Below are positions 36,149 through 47,807 of a stretch of 64,000 nucleotides of DNA, piece by piece. The position numbers and the translations under genes were made by a program. Origin of the DNA: Bradyrhizobium sp. WBOS07 (GTDB lineage: Bacteria; Pseudomonadota; Alphaproteobacteria; Rhizobiales; Xanthobacteraceae); assembly GCF_024585165.1 (NCBI RefSeq), contig NZ_CP029008.1:4278001-4342000 (forward strand), given 5' to 3'. How positions within the stretch are numbered: the first letter of the stretch is position 1; every line of letters starts with the position of its first letter. The notes under the pieces were generated by a model, which saw only the letters and a list, made by a program, of their open reading frames with translations, was not told the DNA's origin and made no database searches.

Positions 36149-37402
36149 TCAGGCGGGCTGCGCAACCGCCCGTGCCACGGGTTTCTCCACGATCGGAAGA
36201 TTGATCAGCGCGGAGAGCACGCCGAACAGGATCGAAAGCCACCAGATCGGCGTGTAGGAACCGAATTTCTCGAACACGATGCCCCCGAGCCAGACGCCGA
36301 GGAAGCCACCGACCTGATGGCTGACGAAGGCGAAGCCGTAGAGCGTGGCAAGCCAGCGCGTGCCGAACATCAGCGCCACCAGCGCCGAGGTCGGCGGCAC
36401 CGTGGAGAGCCAGGTCAGGCCGGAGATCGCACCGAACGCAATCGCCGAGAACGGCGTGATCGGGAACGAGATGAAGGCGAGTGTCGCCAGCGCGCGCGTG
36501 AAGTAGATGGTCGAGAGGATGTAGCGCTTGGGCAGTGAGTTCTGGAGATAGCCGACGCTGAGCGAGCCCACGATGTTGAACAGACCGATCGCCGCGATCA
36601 CCCAGCCGCCGGTTTGTGCGGTGATGCCGCGATCGACCAGGAAGGCCGGCAGATGCACGGTAATGAAGGCGAGCTGGAAGCCGCAGGTGAAGAAGCCGAG
36701 CACCAAGAGCACATAGGAGCGGTGGCCGAAGGCCTCCGCAAGCGCCTTTGTAATGGTCTGCTCATCGGCAGGCGCCGTATTGGCCGTGTTTGCGACAGGC
36801 GGCGTCGAGAGCGCCAGCGACAGCGGGATGATCAGCAGCATCAGGAAGCCGAACACTGAGAGCGCCTGCTGCCAGCCGAAATTGTCGATCAGCGCGACGC
36901 CGATCGGCGCGAACAGGAACTGCCCGAACGAACCCGCAGCGGTGCCGGCGCCGAGCGCGATGCCGCGCTTCTCCGCGGGCAAGAGCTTGGTGAAGGCCGA
37001 CAGCACCAGGTTGAACGAGCAGCCGGCCAGACCTAAGCCGATCATCACGCCGGCCCCCATGTTGAGGGACAGCGGCGTCGAGGAATAGCGCATCAGGAGC
37101 AGCCCGCCGGCATAGAGGAGCGCGCCGACGCACATCACCCGGAACAGGCCGAAGCGATCGGCCACGGCTCCAGCGAAAGGCTGGCCCAGGCCCCACAGCA
37201 GGTTCTGCACGGCGATCGCGAGGCCAAACACGTCGCGGCCCCAGGAGAATTCGTGGCTCATCGGCTGCACGAAGAAGCCGAGCGCCGAGCGCGGACCGAA
37301 GCCGAGCATGCCGATCGCACAGCCGCACAGAATGATGATGGCCGGGGTGCGCCAATTGGAGGAACGTGGGGCCGGAGCAAATTCGCTCACTGATGTCGAC
37401 AT
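36149..37402 (-). CDS. MFS transporter
   Basis: 417 residues with twelve predicted membrane helices and the MFS motif GAVADRFGLFRV after helix 2. It resembles the oxalate/formate-antiporter-like branch of MFS carriers; the substrate is not known. It precedes acuI in a likely two-gene operon, which hints at import of an organic acid or thiolated precursor, but this is speculative. Upstream, at 37452-37467, GTGCCATTTAATGCAC is an imperfect palindrome that might be an operator. Confidence 0.82.
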   Translation of the reverse strand: MSTSVSEFAPAPRSSNWRTPAIIILCGCAIGMLGFGPRSALGFFVQPMSHEFSWGRDVFGLAIAVQNLLWGLGQPFAGAVADRFGLFRVMCVGALLYAGGLLLMRYSSTPLSLNMGAGVMIGLGLAGCSFNLVLSAFTKLLPAEKRGIALGAGTAAGSFGQFLFAPIGVALIDNFGWQQALSVFGFLMLLIIPLSLALSTPPVANTANTAPADEQTITKALAEAFGHRSYVLLVLGFFTCGFQLAFITVHLPAFLVDRGITAQTGGWVIAAIGLFNIVGSLSVGYLQNSLPKRYILSTIYFTRALATLAFISFPITPFSAIAFGAISGLTWLSTVPPTSALVALMFGTRWLATLYGFAFVSHQVGGFLGVWLGGIVFEKFGSYTPIWWLSILFGVLSALINLPIVEKPVARAVAQPA

Positions 37403-37620
37403 GGTGCTCCTCGTTTGTCATTGGCGGAGTGGCGAAGCAGCCGCCGCGAACGTGCCATTTAATGCACTTGCATGAAAATCCCAAGTCAAAAACGGTTGCA
37501 TTCCACGAGGAGCTGCCGCGGGAGCATTGCATTTCAATGTGGCCTCACCTGACCCTCCGGACCTGACGGAAATGTGTGCGGCTGGATCTGGCAATCCCCG
37601 GTAGAGCATGTTATGTTAGA
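37403..37620. other. Divergent intergenic region between the MFS and nadA genes
   Basis: No gene is seen. It is less GC-rich than its surroundings and should hold the MFS promoter. The imperfect palindrome at 37452-37467 is the only small feature I can point to here; the nadA operators follow directly. Confidence 0.4.
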
Positions 37621-37621
37621 T

Positions 37622-37638
37622 TTGCTCATAATGAGTAT
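37622..37638 (+). promoter_or_regulatory. Putative NadQ operator 1
   Basis: The core CTCATAATGAG (37625-37635) is a perfect inverted repeat around one base, in the context TTTGCTCATAATGAGTATAT. Its centre (37630) is 73 bp, about seven helical turns, from the centre of a second site with the same flanks in the opposite orientation. Both lie before nadA. Confidence 0.72.
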
Positions 37639-37694
37639 ATAAAACCCGAAGACATCCGCGCTGGCCTCTCGGCCGGCATTTTCGGATCTCATAT

Positions 37695-37711
37695 ATACTC
37701 AAATTGAGCAT
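37695..37711 (+). promoter_or_regulatory. Putative NadQ operator 2
   Basis: The core CTCAAATTGAG (37698-37708) lies within TATACTCAAATTGAGCATA. Its reverse complement reads TGCTCAATTTGAGTATA, matching the first operator TGCTCATAATGAGTATA except at the centre. It ends 25 bases before the nadA start codon, so a bound repressor could block the promoter or early elongation. Confidence 0.72.
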
Positions 37712-37735
37712 AATTAATCTGCAAGGGAGGCTTCG

Positions 37736-38842
37736 ATGCCGATCGCTGGAATTTACGGCCCCGACGACTTTGCCAACCGGCCCCAGGGCCAAGTCAGCGC
37801 CTTCCCCCGGGCCGCACCCGCACGAACGGAAGCCAGGCTGCCGACGCCCTCGCTGACATGGACGCCGGAGGTCGCCCGCGCGACTGCGCCGCTCTATGAG
37901 CGCGTGAAGCATGTGATCCCGCCGATCGAGTGGCCGCTGATGGCGCCGACGATCCTGGCGATCAACGAGCTGAAGCGCGCCCGCGGCGCGGTGATCCTCG
38001 CGCACAATTACCAGTCCCCCGAGATCTTCCACTGCGTCGCCGATATCGGCGGCGATTCGCTGCAGCTCGCCGTCGAAGCCACCAAGGTGAAGGCCGACAT
38101 CATCGTCCAATGCGGCGTGCATTTCATGGCGGAGACCTCGAAACTGCTCAACCCCGACAAGACGGTGCTGATTCCCGACGCAAGCGCCGGCTGCTCGCTC
38201 GCCGCCAGCATCACCGGCGCCGACGTCCGCCTGCTGCGCGAGAGATTTCCCGGTGTGCCGGTCGTCGCTTACGTCAACACCTCGGCCGAGGTGAAGGCCG
38301 AGGTCGACATCTGCTGCACCTCCTCGAACGCGGTGCAGGTGGTCGAGAGCCTTGGCGCTCCAAGCGTGATCTTCCTGCCCGATCGCTATCTCGCAACTTA
38401 CGTGGCCTCGAAGACCGACGTGAAAATCATCGCCTGGAAAGGCGCCTGCGAAGTACACGAGCGTTTCAAGGGCGAAGAGCTGCGCGCTTTCCGCGAGGCC
38501 GATCCGTCGGTGCAGATCATCGCGCATCCCGAATGTCCGCCGGACGTGCTGGCGGAAGCCGACTTCACCGGCTCGACCGCGCACATGATCAACTGGGTGC
38601 GTGAGCGGCGGCCGCGGCGGCTGGTGATGATCACGGAATGCTCGATGGCCGACAATGTGCGCGCCGAGCTGCCCGACGTCGAGATGCTGCGCCCCTGCAA
38701 TCTCTGCCCGCATATGAAGCGCATCACGCTCGCCAACATCCTGGACAGCCTGCTGACGCTCCGTGAGGAGGTAACGATCGATCCCGCGCTCGCGGAGAGG
38801 GCAAGGCGATCGGTCGAGCGGATGATCAATCTGAAGAACTGA
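37736..38842 (+). CDS. nadA: Quinolinate synthase
   Basis: 368 residues. NadA condenses iminoaspartate with dihydroxyacetone phosphate to quinolinate using a [4Fe-4S] cluster. The three cluster cysteines fall in [13 protein letters not shown] (near 123), the CCTSSNA segment (near 190) and [10 protein letters not shown] (near 322). The first 45 residues are a variable extension. AAGGGAGG lies 5 bases before the ATG. It is the first gene of nadABC and is preceded by the two putative NadQ operators. Confidence 0.95.
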   Translation: MPIAGIYGPDDFANRPQGQVSAFPRAAPARTEARLPTPSLTWTPEVARATAPLYERVKHVIPPIEWPLMAPTILAINELKRARGAVILAHNYQSPEIFHCVADIGGDSLQLAVEATKVKADIIVQCGVHFMAETSKLLNPDKTVLIPDASAGCSLAASITGADVRLLRERFPGVPVVAYVNTSAEVKAEVDICCTSSNAVQVVESLGAPSVIFLPDRYLATYVASKTDVKIIAWKGACEVHERFKGEELRAFREADPSVQIIAHPECPPDVLAEADFTGSTAHMINWVRERRPRRLVMITECSMADNVRAELPDVEMLRPCNLCPHMKRITLANILDSLLTLREEVTIDPALAERARRSVERMINLKN

Positions 38843-38869
38843 GTACGAGGATCAGCAACAACCACAGCT

Positions 38870-39034
38870 GTCGTCCCGGACAAGCGCGCCTCAAGCGCGC
38901 GCAGATCCGGGATCCCCGCGCGAGCGCTCGCGCTCGTCGCGACCACAGGCAGATGTTTGGCGACGACTCGGAGTGACGAGCTCGCGTCACGACTCCTCCC
39001 TGGGGTTATGGGTCCCTGCGTTCGCAGGGACGAC
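38870..39034. repeat. Palindromic repeat between nadA and nadB
   Basis: GTCGTCCCGGACAAGCGCGC...CCGGGATCCCC opens the segment, and GGGTCCCTGCGTTCGCAGGGACGAC closes it with its own hairpin. Two further inverted segments (GACGACTCGGAGTGACGAGC and the GTCACGACTC nearby) lie inside. It belongs to the same class of dispersed elements as the others in the window but sits inside an operon. Confidence 0.7.
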
Positions 39035-39056
39035 GGCGGAGTGAACGGAGAGAACA

Positions 39057-40661
39057 ATGACCAACAACATCCACGACCTCATCCGCACCGACGACATCGT
39101 CATCGTGGGCGGCGGTCTTGCCGGACTGTTCTGCGCGCTCAAGCTCGCGCCGCGTCCGGTGACGCTGATCTCGGCGGCACCGCTCGGACAGGGCGCATCA
39201 TCCGCATGGGCGCAGGGCGGCATCGCCGCCGCGGTGGCCGAGGGCGACACGCCGGAGGCGCATGCTGCCGACACGATCGCGGTCGGTGGCGGCCTCGTCG
39301 ACGAGGCGGTCGCACTCGGGATCGCACGCGAGGCGGCGCCGCGCATCCACGACCTGCTCGCCTATGGCGTGCCGTTCGATCGCGATCTCGAAGGAAAGCT
39401 TGCGGTCGGGCGGGAAGCTGCGCACTCGGCCCGGCGCATCGTGCATGTGCGCGGCGACGGGGCGGGCGCCGCGATCATCGCGGCCTTGAGCGATGCGGTG
39501 CGCCGGACGCGGTCGATCCGCGTGATCGAAAGCCTCGTCGCCGAAGCCCTCTTGACCGAAGATGGCGTCGTCTCCGGGCTTCAGTTGCGCGAAGCCGGCA
39601 ATCCCGCGGCACGGCCGCTCCTGCTCGCCGCGCGTGCGGTGGTGCTTGCCACCGGCGGGATCGGACACCTCTATGCCGTCACCACCAATCCGTTTGAAGC
39701 CAACGGCTCGGGCCTTGCCATCGCGGCCCGCGCCGGCGCCGCGATCGCCGACCCCGAATTCGTTCAGTTCCACCCGACCGCCATCATGACCGGAGGCGAT
39801 CCGGCACCGCTCGCCACCGAAGCCCTGCGCGGCGAAGGCGCGACGCTGATCAACGGCAACGGCGAGCGCTTCATGGCGGCGCGCCATCCGCTCGCCGAGC
39901 TCGCGCCACGCGACATCGTGGCCCGCGGCGTGTTCGCCGAGATCGCGGCCGGGCGCGGCGCCTTCCTCGACGCACGGGCGGCGCTCGGCGCGCGCTTCGC
40001 CGACAGATTCCCGACCGTGCATGCGAGCTGCATCGCCGCCGGCATCGATCCGGCGAGGCAGGCCATCCCGGTCGCGCCCGCCGCGCACTACCATATGGGC
40101 GGCATCGCGGTGGACGGCCGCGGCCGCAGCTCGATCGAGGGGCTCTGGGCCGGCGGCGAGGTGTCGTCGACCGGCGCGCACGGCGCCAACCGGCTGGCCT
40201 CGAATTCGCTGCTGGAGGCGGTGGTCTATGCCGCGCGCATCGCCGACGACATCGCCGGCCGTATTCTTCCCTCCCCTGCCCGCCTTCCCGAGGCATTGGT
40301 GACACCGCGCGGCGGCGCGCCGGATGCTGCTGCCGTGCGGCGGTTGCGGGCGACGATGAGCTCCTGCGTCGGTGTGATCCGCGACGATGGCGGCCTGGTG
40401 GAAGCCGTGCACCACTTCGCCGCGCTCGAACGCGAGGCGACGAGCACCACGCTGCGCAACATGGCCACCGCAGCCCTGCTTGCCGCCGCCTCGGCGTGGA
40501 GCCGGCGCGAAAGCCGCGGGGCGCATTTCCGCATCGACCACCCGACGGAGGTGCCCGCGCTGGCGCAGCGAACGATGACCACCCTCGCCGCGATGCGCGA
40601 GGCCGCCGAGAGCCTGAACGAGCGGCCAGTATCGCGCAGCGCCCAACCCCTGACTGCCTGA
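39057..40661 (+). CDS. nadB: L-aspartate oxidase
   Basis: 534 residues. FAD-dependent enzyme that oxidises aspartate to iminoaspartate. The FAD motif [16 protein letters not shown] is at residues 15-30, [13 protein letters not shown] near 45, and the substrate region [10 protein letters not shown] near 235; [20 protein letters not shown] (near 365) is the succinate-dehydrogenase-like signature. A GGAG lies about 8 bases before the ATG. It is separated from nadA by 214 bases that include a palindromic repeat, and from nadC by 11 bases. Confidence 0.95.
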   Translation: MTNNIHDLIRTDDIVIVGGGLAGLFCALKLAPRPVTLISAAPLGQGASSAWAQGGIAAAVAEGDTPEAHAADTIAVGGGLVDEAVALGIAREAAPRIHDLLAYGVPFDRDLEGKLAVGREAAHSARRIVHVRGDGAGAAIIAALSDAVRRTRSIRVIESLVAEALLTEDGVVSGLQLREAGNPAARPLLLAARAVVLATGGIGHLYAVTTNPFEANGSGLAIAARAGAAIADPEFVQFHPTAIMTGGDPAPLATEALRGEGATLINGNGERFMAARHPLAELAPRDIVARGVFAEIAAGRGAFLDARAALGARFADRFPTVHASCIAAGIDPARQAIPVAPAAHYHMGGIAVDGRGRSSIEGLWAGGEVSSTGAHGANRLASNSLLEAVVYAARIADDIAGRILPSPARLPEALVTPRGGAPDAAAVRRLRATMSSCVGVIRDDGGLVEAVHHFAALEREATSTTLRNMATAALLAAASAWSRRESRGAHFRIDHPTEVPALAQRTMTTLAAMREAAESLNERPVSRSAQPLTA

Positions 40662-40672
40662 AGGAAGCCCCG

Positions 40673-41548
40673 ATGACCCCGACCTCACTGCTCTATCCCG
40701 ATGCCTTCCTCTCGCCGCTCGCAATCGACGCGGCCGTTCAGCGCGCGCTCGACGAGGACCTCGGCCGCGCCGGCGACATCACCTCGCTTGCGACGATCCC
40801 GGAAGCGACCAAGGCGCAGGCAGTCCTGGTCGCGCGCCAGTCCGGCGTGATCGCCGGCCTGCCGCTTGCGCTGGCGACGCTGCAAAAGCTCTCGGCCGAC
40901 ATCGATGTGCGCGCCCATGTCCGCGACGCCGCTCGCGTCGCCCGCGGACAGCAGGTGCTGACGATCTCGGGCCCCGCGCGCGCCATCCTCACCGCGGAGC
41001 GAACCGCGCTGAACTTCGTCGGCCGCCTGTCGGGCGTTGCGACATTGACGGCGGATTATGTCGCGCGCACCGAAGGCACGAAGATGCGCATCTGCTGCAC
41101 GCGCAAGACCACGCCGGGGCTGAGGGCGCTGGAGAAATACGCGGTGCGCTGCGGCGGCGGCTTCAACCACCGCTTCGGTCTCGACGATGCGATCCTGATC
41201 AAGGACAACCACATCGCGGTCGCCGGCGGCATCCGTCCGGTGCTGGAGCGCGCCCGCGCCCATGCCGGCCATCTCGTCAAGATCGAGATCGAGGTCGATA
41301 CGTTGTCGCAATTGCGCGAGGTGCTCGACAGCGGGCTGGCCGACGCCGTGCTGCTCGACAACATGGATCTTGCGACGCTGCGGGAGGCCGTCAGGCTCAA
41401 CGAGGGCCGCCTCGAGCTCGAGGCGTCCGGCGGGGTCACGCGCGAGTCGATCGCCGCCATTGCCGCCACCGGCGTCGATTACGCCTCGGCCGGCGCGCTG
41501 ACGCATTCCGCGCCGAATTTCGACTGCGCGCTGGATATTGAGATGTGA
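40673..41548 (+). CDS. nadC: Nicotinate-nucleotide pyrophosphorylase (carboxylating)
   Basis: 291 residues. Quinolinate phosphoribosyltransferase with the characteristic [15 protein letters not shown] (near 24), [13 protein letters not shown] (near 110), [20 protein letters not shown] (near 142) and IKDNHI (near 176) motifs. It converts quinolinate and PRPP to nicotinate mononucleotide. It is the last gene of the nadABC operon; a palindromic repeat follows 12 bases after the stop. Confidence 0.95.
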   Translation: MTPTSLLYPDAFLSPLAIDAAVQRALDEDLGRAGDITSLATIPEATKAQAVLVARQSGVIAGLPLALATLQKLSADIDVRAHVRDAARVARGQQVLTISGPARAILTAERTALNFVGRLSGVATLTADYVARTEGTKMRICCTRKTTPGLRALEKYAVRCGGGFNHRFGLDDAILIKDNHIAVAGGIRPVLERARAHAGHLVKIEIEVDTLSQLREVLDSGLADAVLLDNMDLATLREAVRLNEGRLELEASGGVTRESIAAIAATGVDYASAGALTHSAPNFDCALDIEM

Positions 41549-41560
41549 GGCGGTCTTTCC

Positions 41561-41645
41561 GTCATGGCCGGGCTTGTCCCGACCATCCCTGTCTTGCCCC
41601 ACGGCACGGAGAACGTGGATGCCCGGGACAAGCCCCGGGCATGAC
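41561..41645. repeat. Palindromic repeat between nadC and the SleB-type gene
   Basis: GTCATGGCCGGGCTTGTCCCGACCAT and GTGGATGCCCGGGACAAGCC...GGGCATGAC are the arms. It lies between two convergent genes and can serve as a bidirectional terminator. It is related to family C by its ends. Confidence 0.8.
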
Positions 41646-41651
41646 GACTTT

Positions 41652-43106
41652 CTACCTCCGCTCGCTCGTACCCATCTCGGCGGAGCTCTTGGCTTCCTGG
41701 GCGAGCTCGGCGGAGAGTGCGGCGGTCTGGGCCGGCGTGCCCCAGCTCGGCTCTTCGCTGCCATCGCCCCAGGCGCGAGGGCGGTAGAAGGTGTGCACGC
41801 CGGTCTTGTACATCTTCTTCATCTCGGCGACCCAGGACGGACGCACCCAATAGGCATGATAGTGCGTGGACTTGCCGACCTCGGGCAGCCAGATCTGGCC
41901 GTCGAGCATGGCCTTGGCGATCTTCTTGGCGCGCTCCCACATCTCGGGCTCGCGGATCACGTCGGTATTGTTGTCGCAGGCGAAGGTGAATTGGCAGGCG
42001 AGATGACGATGCTTGTTCTGATAGACCGCGCCGCACACGGTGTCGGGATATTTGCCGGAGAACACGCGGTTCATCACGACCTGCGCGACGGCCATCTGGC
42101 CGCGGACGGCCTCGCCGCGGGCTTCGAAATAGACCGCTTCGGCGAGGCACTTTTCGGACTTGGCGCGCGACTTGTCGTCGAGCGCGAGCCGTTCCGCCGG
42201 CGACCTCGTGCGCTGGTTGTCGGCATTGACCTCGCCCTTCGGCGCAACGCTCTCGCCGCTCTCGATGTCCTTGGCGATCTCCACCGTCGGCGGCGTCAGC
42301 GAGGCCGTCGCCTTCATGTCGGGATCGGGCATCACGATCAGCGGCTCGGCGCCGGGCTGCCAGCTCTCGATGCTCTCCAGATTGCCGCCGAGCGAGGAGC
42401 TGCCGAAGAACAGGCTGGAGGTCTTGACGCTGAAGGGATCACGCACCGGCGTCGTCGGCGCGGTGGTCCGCTTAAGCGCCTCGAGCGGCGCGGTCGCGAG
42501 CGCACGCGCGGCGTCACTGGCCTGCGGCGCGTTGGTGTATTGCGGCAGCGGCGGCGCGCGCAGCGCTTCCTGGAGCTCGGGGTCGAGCGCGGCCGCGGAT
42601 TCCGGCGACATCGGCAGTGGTAGGGCGGCGGTCTTGGCACCGAACACCGAGCTGTTCGAGGTCGCGGGATCTTCCTGCGCCGGTGCCGCAGCGGGCGCAG
42701 CCGTCTCTGGAGCCTGGCCCGGTGTAACAATTGCGAGGCGATCACCCTTCATGGAGCGATCGACCTTGGGAAAGTCGGATGCCTGATAGCGCGGCACGGT
42801 CTGCAGCGCCGGATTGCGGCGGATCGCACCGGTGACGTCGCGGCCATCGAGGCTCGCGAGGCGCACCATCGCGCTCTGCGGAACCGAGGTGCCGATGGGG
42901 CGGGAAAAGCTGTAGGTCGCGAGCTGGATCGAGGACGCCGCGGAGAACACCTGCTTCTGCCAACGCTCGGCGACGCCGGGTTGGCGCGCCAGCAAGGAGG
43001 CAATGTCCTGATAGCCGGTCTCTCTCGGCATCAATGCGAAGATGCAGAGACCGATGCCGAAGGACGCGAACCGCGCGCCCTTCGGATGGTTACGCAACAC
43101 TGACAT
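41652..43106 (-). CDS. Cell wall hydrolase, SleB family
   Basis: 484 residues from ATG 43106 (an upstream in-frame start at 43163 is possible). A hydrophobic N-terminal segment (about 13-25) suggests export. Residues 110-340 are low-complexity, Pro/Ala/Ser-rich and poorly conserved. The hydrolase domain is at about 345-465: CLAEAVYFEARGE, with its catalytic glutamate, then AVAQVVMNRVFSGKYPDTVC and CQFTFACD. SleB-like enzymes are lytic transglycosylases or amidases; here the protein probably remodels peptidoglycan. It faces nadC. Confidence 0.87.
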   Translation of the reverse strand: MSVLRNHPKGARFASFGIGLCIFALMPRETGYQDIASLLARQPGVAERWQKQVFSAASSIQLATYSFSRPIGTSVPQSAMVRLASLDGRDVTGAIRRNPALQTVPRYQASDFPKVDRSMKGDRLAIVTPGQAPETAAPAAAPAQEDPATSNSSVFGAKTAALPLPMSPESAAALDPELQEALRAPPLPQYTNAPQASDAARALATAPLEALKRTTAPTTPVRDPFSVKTSSLFFGSSSLGGNLESIESWQPGAEPLIVMPDPDMKATASLTPPTVEIAKDIESGESVAPKGEVNADNQRTRSPAERLALDDKSRAKSEKCLAEAVYFEARGEAVRGQMAVAQVVMNRVFSGKYPDTVCGAVYQNKHRHLACQFTFACDNNTDVIREPEMWERAKKIAKAMLDGQIWLPEVGKSTHYHAYWVRPSWVAEMKKMYKTGVHTFYRPRAWGDGSEEPSWGTPAQTAALSAELAQEAKSSAEMGTSERR

Positions 43107-43407
43107 CAACACGCTCACGCTACGCTTACGCCAGACAAACCGAACCGCAGTACATCCGTGCAATTCGATCTTTATCGTAAGTATCCAATTTAGGTTGCCG
43201 GGGCGTTAATCGGCGTTGCGCGTTCGGCACACTCAAGCGAACACAGGTGTTTTCACGGAGCGATGCTGCGCGTTGGTAAACGCGTCGTCACGCCAAGCGG
43301 TAAACAAGAGGTCAACGCGAATGGTGAAGGAACTCTTGACGGCGCGTAGCAATACGGGGCGCAGGATAGTTCCCGGTGTTGCAGGAGGTATCGCGACATA
43401 CACGAAT
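43107..43407. other. Upstream region of the SleB-type gene
   Basis: No gene is seen in these 300 bases. The part next to the gene (about 43150-43200) is AT-richer (ATCTTTATCGTAAGTATCCA) and is the likely promoter site, but I cannot define the boxes. Confidence 0.4.
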
Positions 43408-43510
43408 GTCATGCCCCGACTTGATCGGGGCATCCAGTACGCCGCAGCTTCTTGGATCAACCACGAACGTCGCGGCGTACTGGATCGCCCGGTCAAGCCG
43501 GGCGATGACA
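43408..43510. repeat. Dispersed palindromic repeat, family C
   Basis: GTCATGCCCCGACTTGATCG, then GGGCATCCAGTACGCC and GGCGTACTGGATCGCCCGG...GGGCGATGAC, are the arms. It matches the element at 21701-21802 with the CCCCG and CCCG arms exchanged. Confidence 0.85.
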
Positions 43511-43543
43511 GCGCGTGTGTGGGGAGCGCGTTCAACGATCTGC

Positions 43544-43659
43544 GTCATTGCGAGCGCAGCGAAGCAATCCAGAATCATTCCGCGGAGGGATTCTGGATTG
43601 CTTCGTCGCATCAGCGCAAAATTGCTACGCAATTTTGTCGCGAGCTCCTCGCAATGACG
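43544..43659. repeat. Dispersed palindromic repeat, family D
   Basis: GTCATTGCGAGCGCAGCGAAGC...CCAGAATC and GATTCTGGATTGCTTCGTCG...GCTCCTCGCAATGAC form a long cruciform, with an extra AAATTGCTACGCAATTTT hairpin in the right arm. A shorter copy is at 54813-54886. Confidence 0.85.
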
Positions 43660-43684
43660 TGGAGAGAGATCGTCGTGCATAATG

Positions 43685-43712
43685 AGAGAGGCGGGGTTGC
43701 CCCCGCCTCTCT
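43685..43712 (-). terminator. Terminator of the pyruvate phosphate dikinase gene
   Basis: AGAGAGGCGGGG-TTGC-CCCCGCCTCTCT is a perfect 12-bp stem lying about 43 bases after the stop codon of the gene on the minus strand. It has no T-run but is very stable. Confidence 0.75.
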
Positions 43713-43754
43713 GCATTCCAGCATTTTAATTCTGCTTACGCCTGTGAGCCCTGC

Positions 43755-46682
<2,928 letters not shown>

Positions 46683-46778
46683 AGCTTGCACACAACCTGC
46701 GAGAGGAATGGGAAATCGCGGGCCTTACACCACTTTGGGCGGGCCCGCGCAAGTCGAACAGTTCCGAAAAGTGAACGC

Positions 46779-46934
46779 CTAGAAGCGGAGCCACTTCAGG
46801 AGCCCGAGCCCGATCGCGCCGTTCACGATGAGGAAGATCGCGACGATCAGGTTCAGCAGCCGCGGCATGATCAGGATGAGCACACCCGCAATCAGCGACA
46901 GGATCGGCGAAATGTGGGCGACGGTGATGTGCAT
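46779..46934 (-). CDS. DUF3096 small membrane protein
   Basis: 51 residues, MHITVAHISPILSLIAGVLI onward, with two hydrophobic segments around MPRLLNLIV and a C-terminal GLLKWLRF. It matches the DUF3096 family of two-helix membrane peptides found in many proteobacteria; the function is unknown. It is in the same orientation as ppdK, 96 bases upstream of it, and too short to stand out among larger frames. Confidence 0.8.
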   Translation of the reverse strand: MHITVAHISPILSLIAGVLILIMPRLLNLIVAIFLIVNGAIGLGLLKWLRF

Positions 46935-47157
46935 GAACTATCTTTCTGTGGAGGGGGCGAATCGCGGGCGGATCATAGCCCTCCCGGTTCCGCGAGTAGA
47001 GACGCGCAACGGGCGAGGCAGGTTCCGCCGCCCACGAAAACTGCCTGAAATTGCCGCTGATACGGCAGGGCTTTTCCCGGAACATTGCCGACACGCATGC
47101 ATTGGCAACCGGTCGCGCCTGTTGCGCGTCCGAACCATCACGTCGAAGGAGTTGTCC

Positions 47158-47511
47158 ATGCGGAACAGGATTCTTGGTCTTGCAGCGCTCGCGGCCGCGA
47201 TCGGCTCGCCTCTGGCGGCGCAGGCGCAAACCAGTGTCACCGTCGGACGCGCGCCCGCCGTGGTCGACAGCGGCCCAACCATCGCCGTCGAGCATCGGCC
47301 GGCTTTCCGCGACTACGTCGTCGAACAGCGCGTGCCGGCCTTCAGCATCCCCGATCGCGTCGTGGTCGGCACCACCTTACCCGAGGCGGGCGTCACCTAT
47401 TACGACGTGCCGCAACGTTTCGGCGCCACCACCTATCGCTACACCGTCGTGAACGGCGAGACCGTGCTGGTCGAACCGCGCTCGCGCCGCATCGTCGAGG
47501 TGCTGGACTGA
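47158..47511 (+). CDS. Exported DUF1236-type protein
   Basis: 117 residues with a signal peptide (1-23, cleavage near AQAQT). The C-terminal part, GVTYYDVPQRFGATTYRYTV and VEPRSRRIVEVLD, is the DUF1236 motif common in Bradyrhizobium secreted proteins. A GAAGGAG lies 7 bases before the ATG. The gene is followed by an intrinsic terminator at 47587-47627. It is a periplasmic protein of unknown role. Confidence 0.83.
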   Translation: MRNRILGLAALAAAIGSPLAAQAQTSVTVGRAPAVVDSGPTIAVEHRPAFRDYVVEQRVPAFSIPDRVVVGTTLPEAGVTYYDVPQRFGATTYRYTVVNGETVLVEPRSRRIVEVLD

Positions 47512-47586
47512 GACGGACCAAGTGAGACCGACTAGATGTCCGGCGCGTCACATCAGGCTGGCGCGAGCAGTTGAATCGGACATCAG

Positions 47587-47627
47587 GCCCCGCCCGGTTT
47601 TCCCCCCGCCGGGCGGGGCACCTTTTT
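47587..47627 (+). terminator. Intrinsic terminator of the DUF1236 gene
   Basis: GCCCCGCCCGG and CCGGGCGGGGC form a perfect 11-bp stem around an 11-base loop, followed by ACCTTTTT. It is about 75 bases after the stop codon. Confidence 0.85.
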
Positions 47628-47647
47628 ACGCTTCGTGTTTGAGCCTG

Positions 47648-47790
47648 TGTCCCGGACAAGGCGCAATGCGCAGCATTGCGACGCAGAGCCGGGACCCAAG
47701 ACGCTGCGAGCACGCGGCCTTCCTGGGCCCCGGCTCTGCAGCGCATCACGCCGCGAAGACGCGGCGAGCTGCGCTGCGTCCGGGGCACGA
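47648..47790. repeat. Dispersed palindromic repeat, family A
   Basis: TGTCCCGGACAAGGCGC...GCAGAGCCGGGACCC pairs with GGGCCCCGGCTCTGCAGCGC...GTCCGGGGCACG. Like the copy at 9907-10025, it separates convergent genes (DUF1236 and glyS). Confidence 0.85.
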
Positions 47791-47807
47791 GGCCGCACTA
47801 CCGTAGC

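Noticed and set aside
37452..37467. GTGCCATTTAATGCAC as a third NadQ operator or as the MFS operator
   Set aside because: It differs from the CTCA-N3-TGAG sites and its symmetry is imperfect; I keep it only as a weak remark on the MFS gene.
47079..47105. GGAAC-like hexamer upstream of the DUF1236 gene, as for an EcfG general stress promoter
   Set aside because: GGAAC is present but the partner CGTT at 16-17 bases is absent (ATTG there), so the motif is incomplete.
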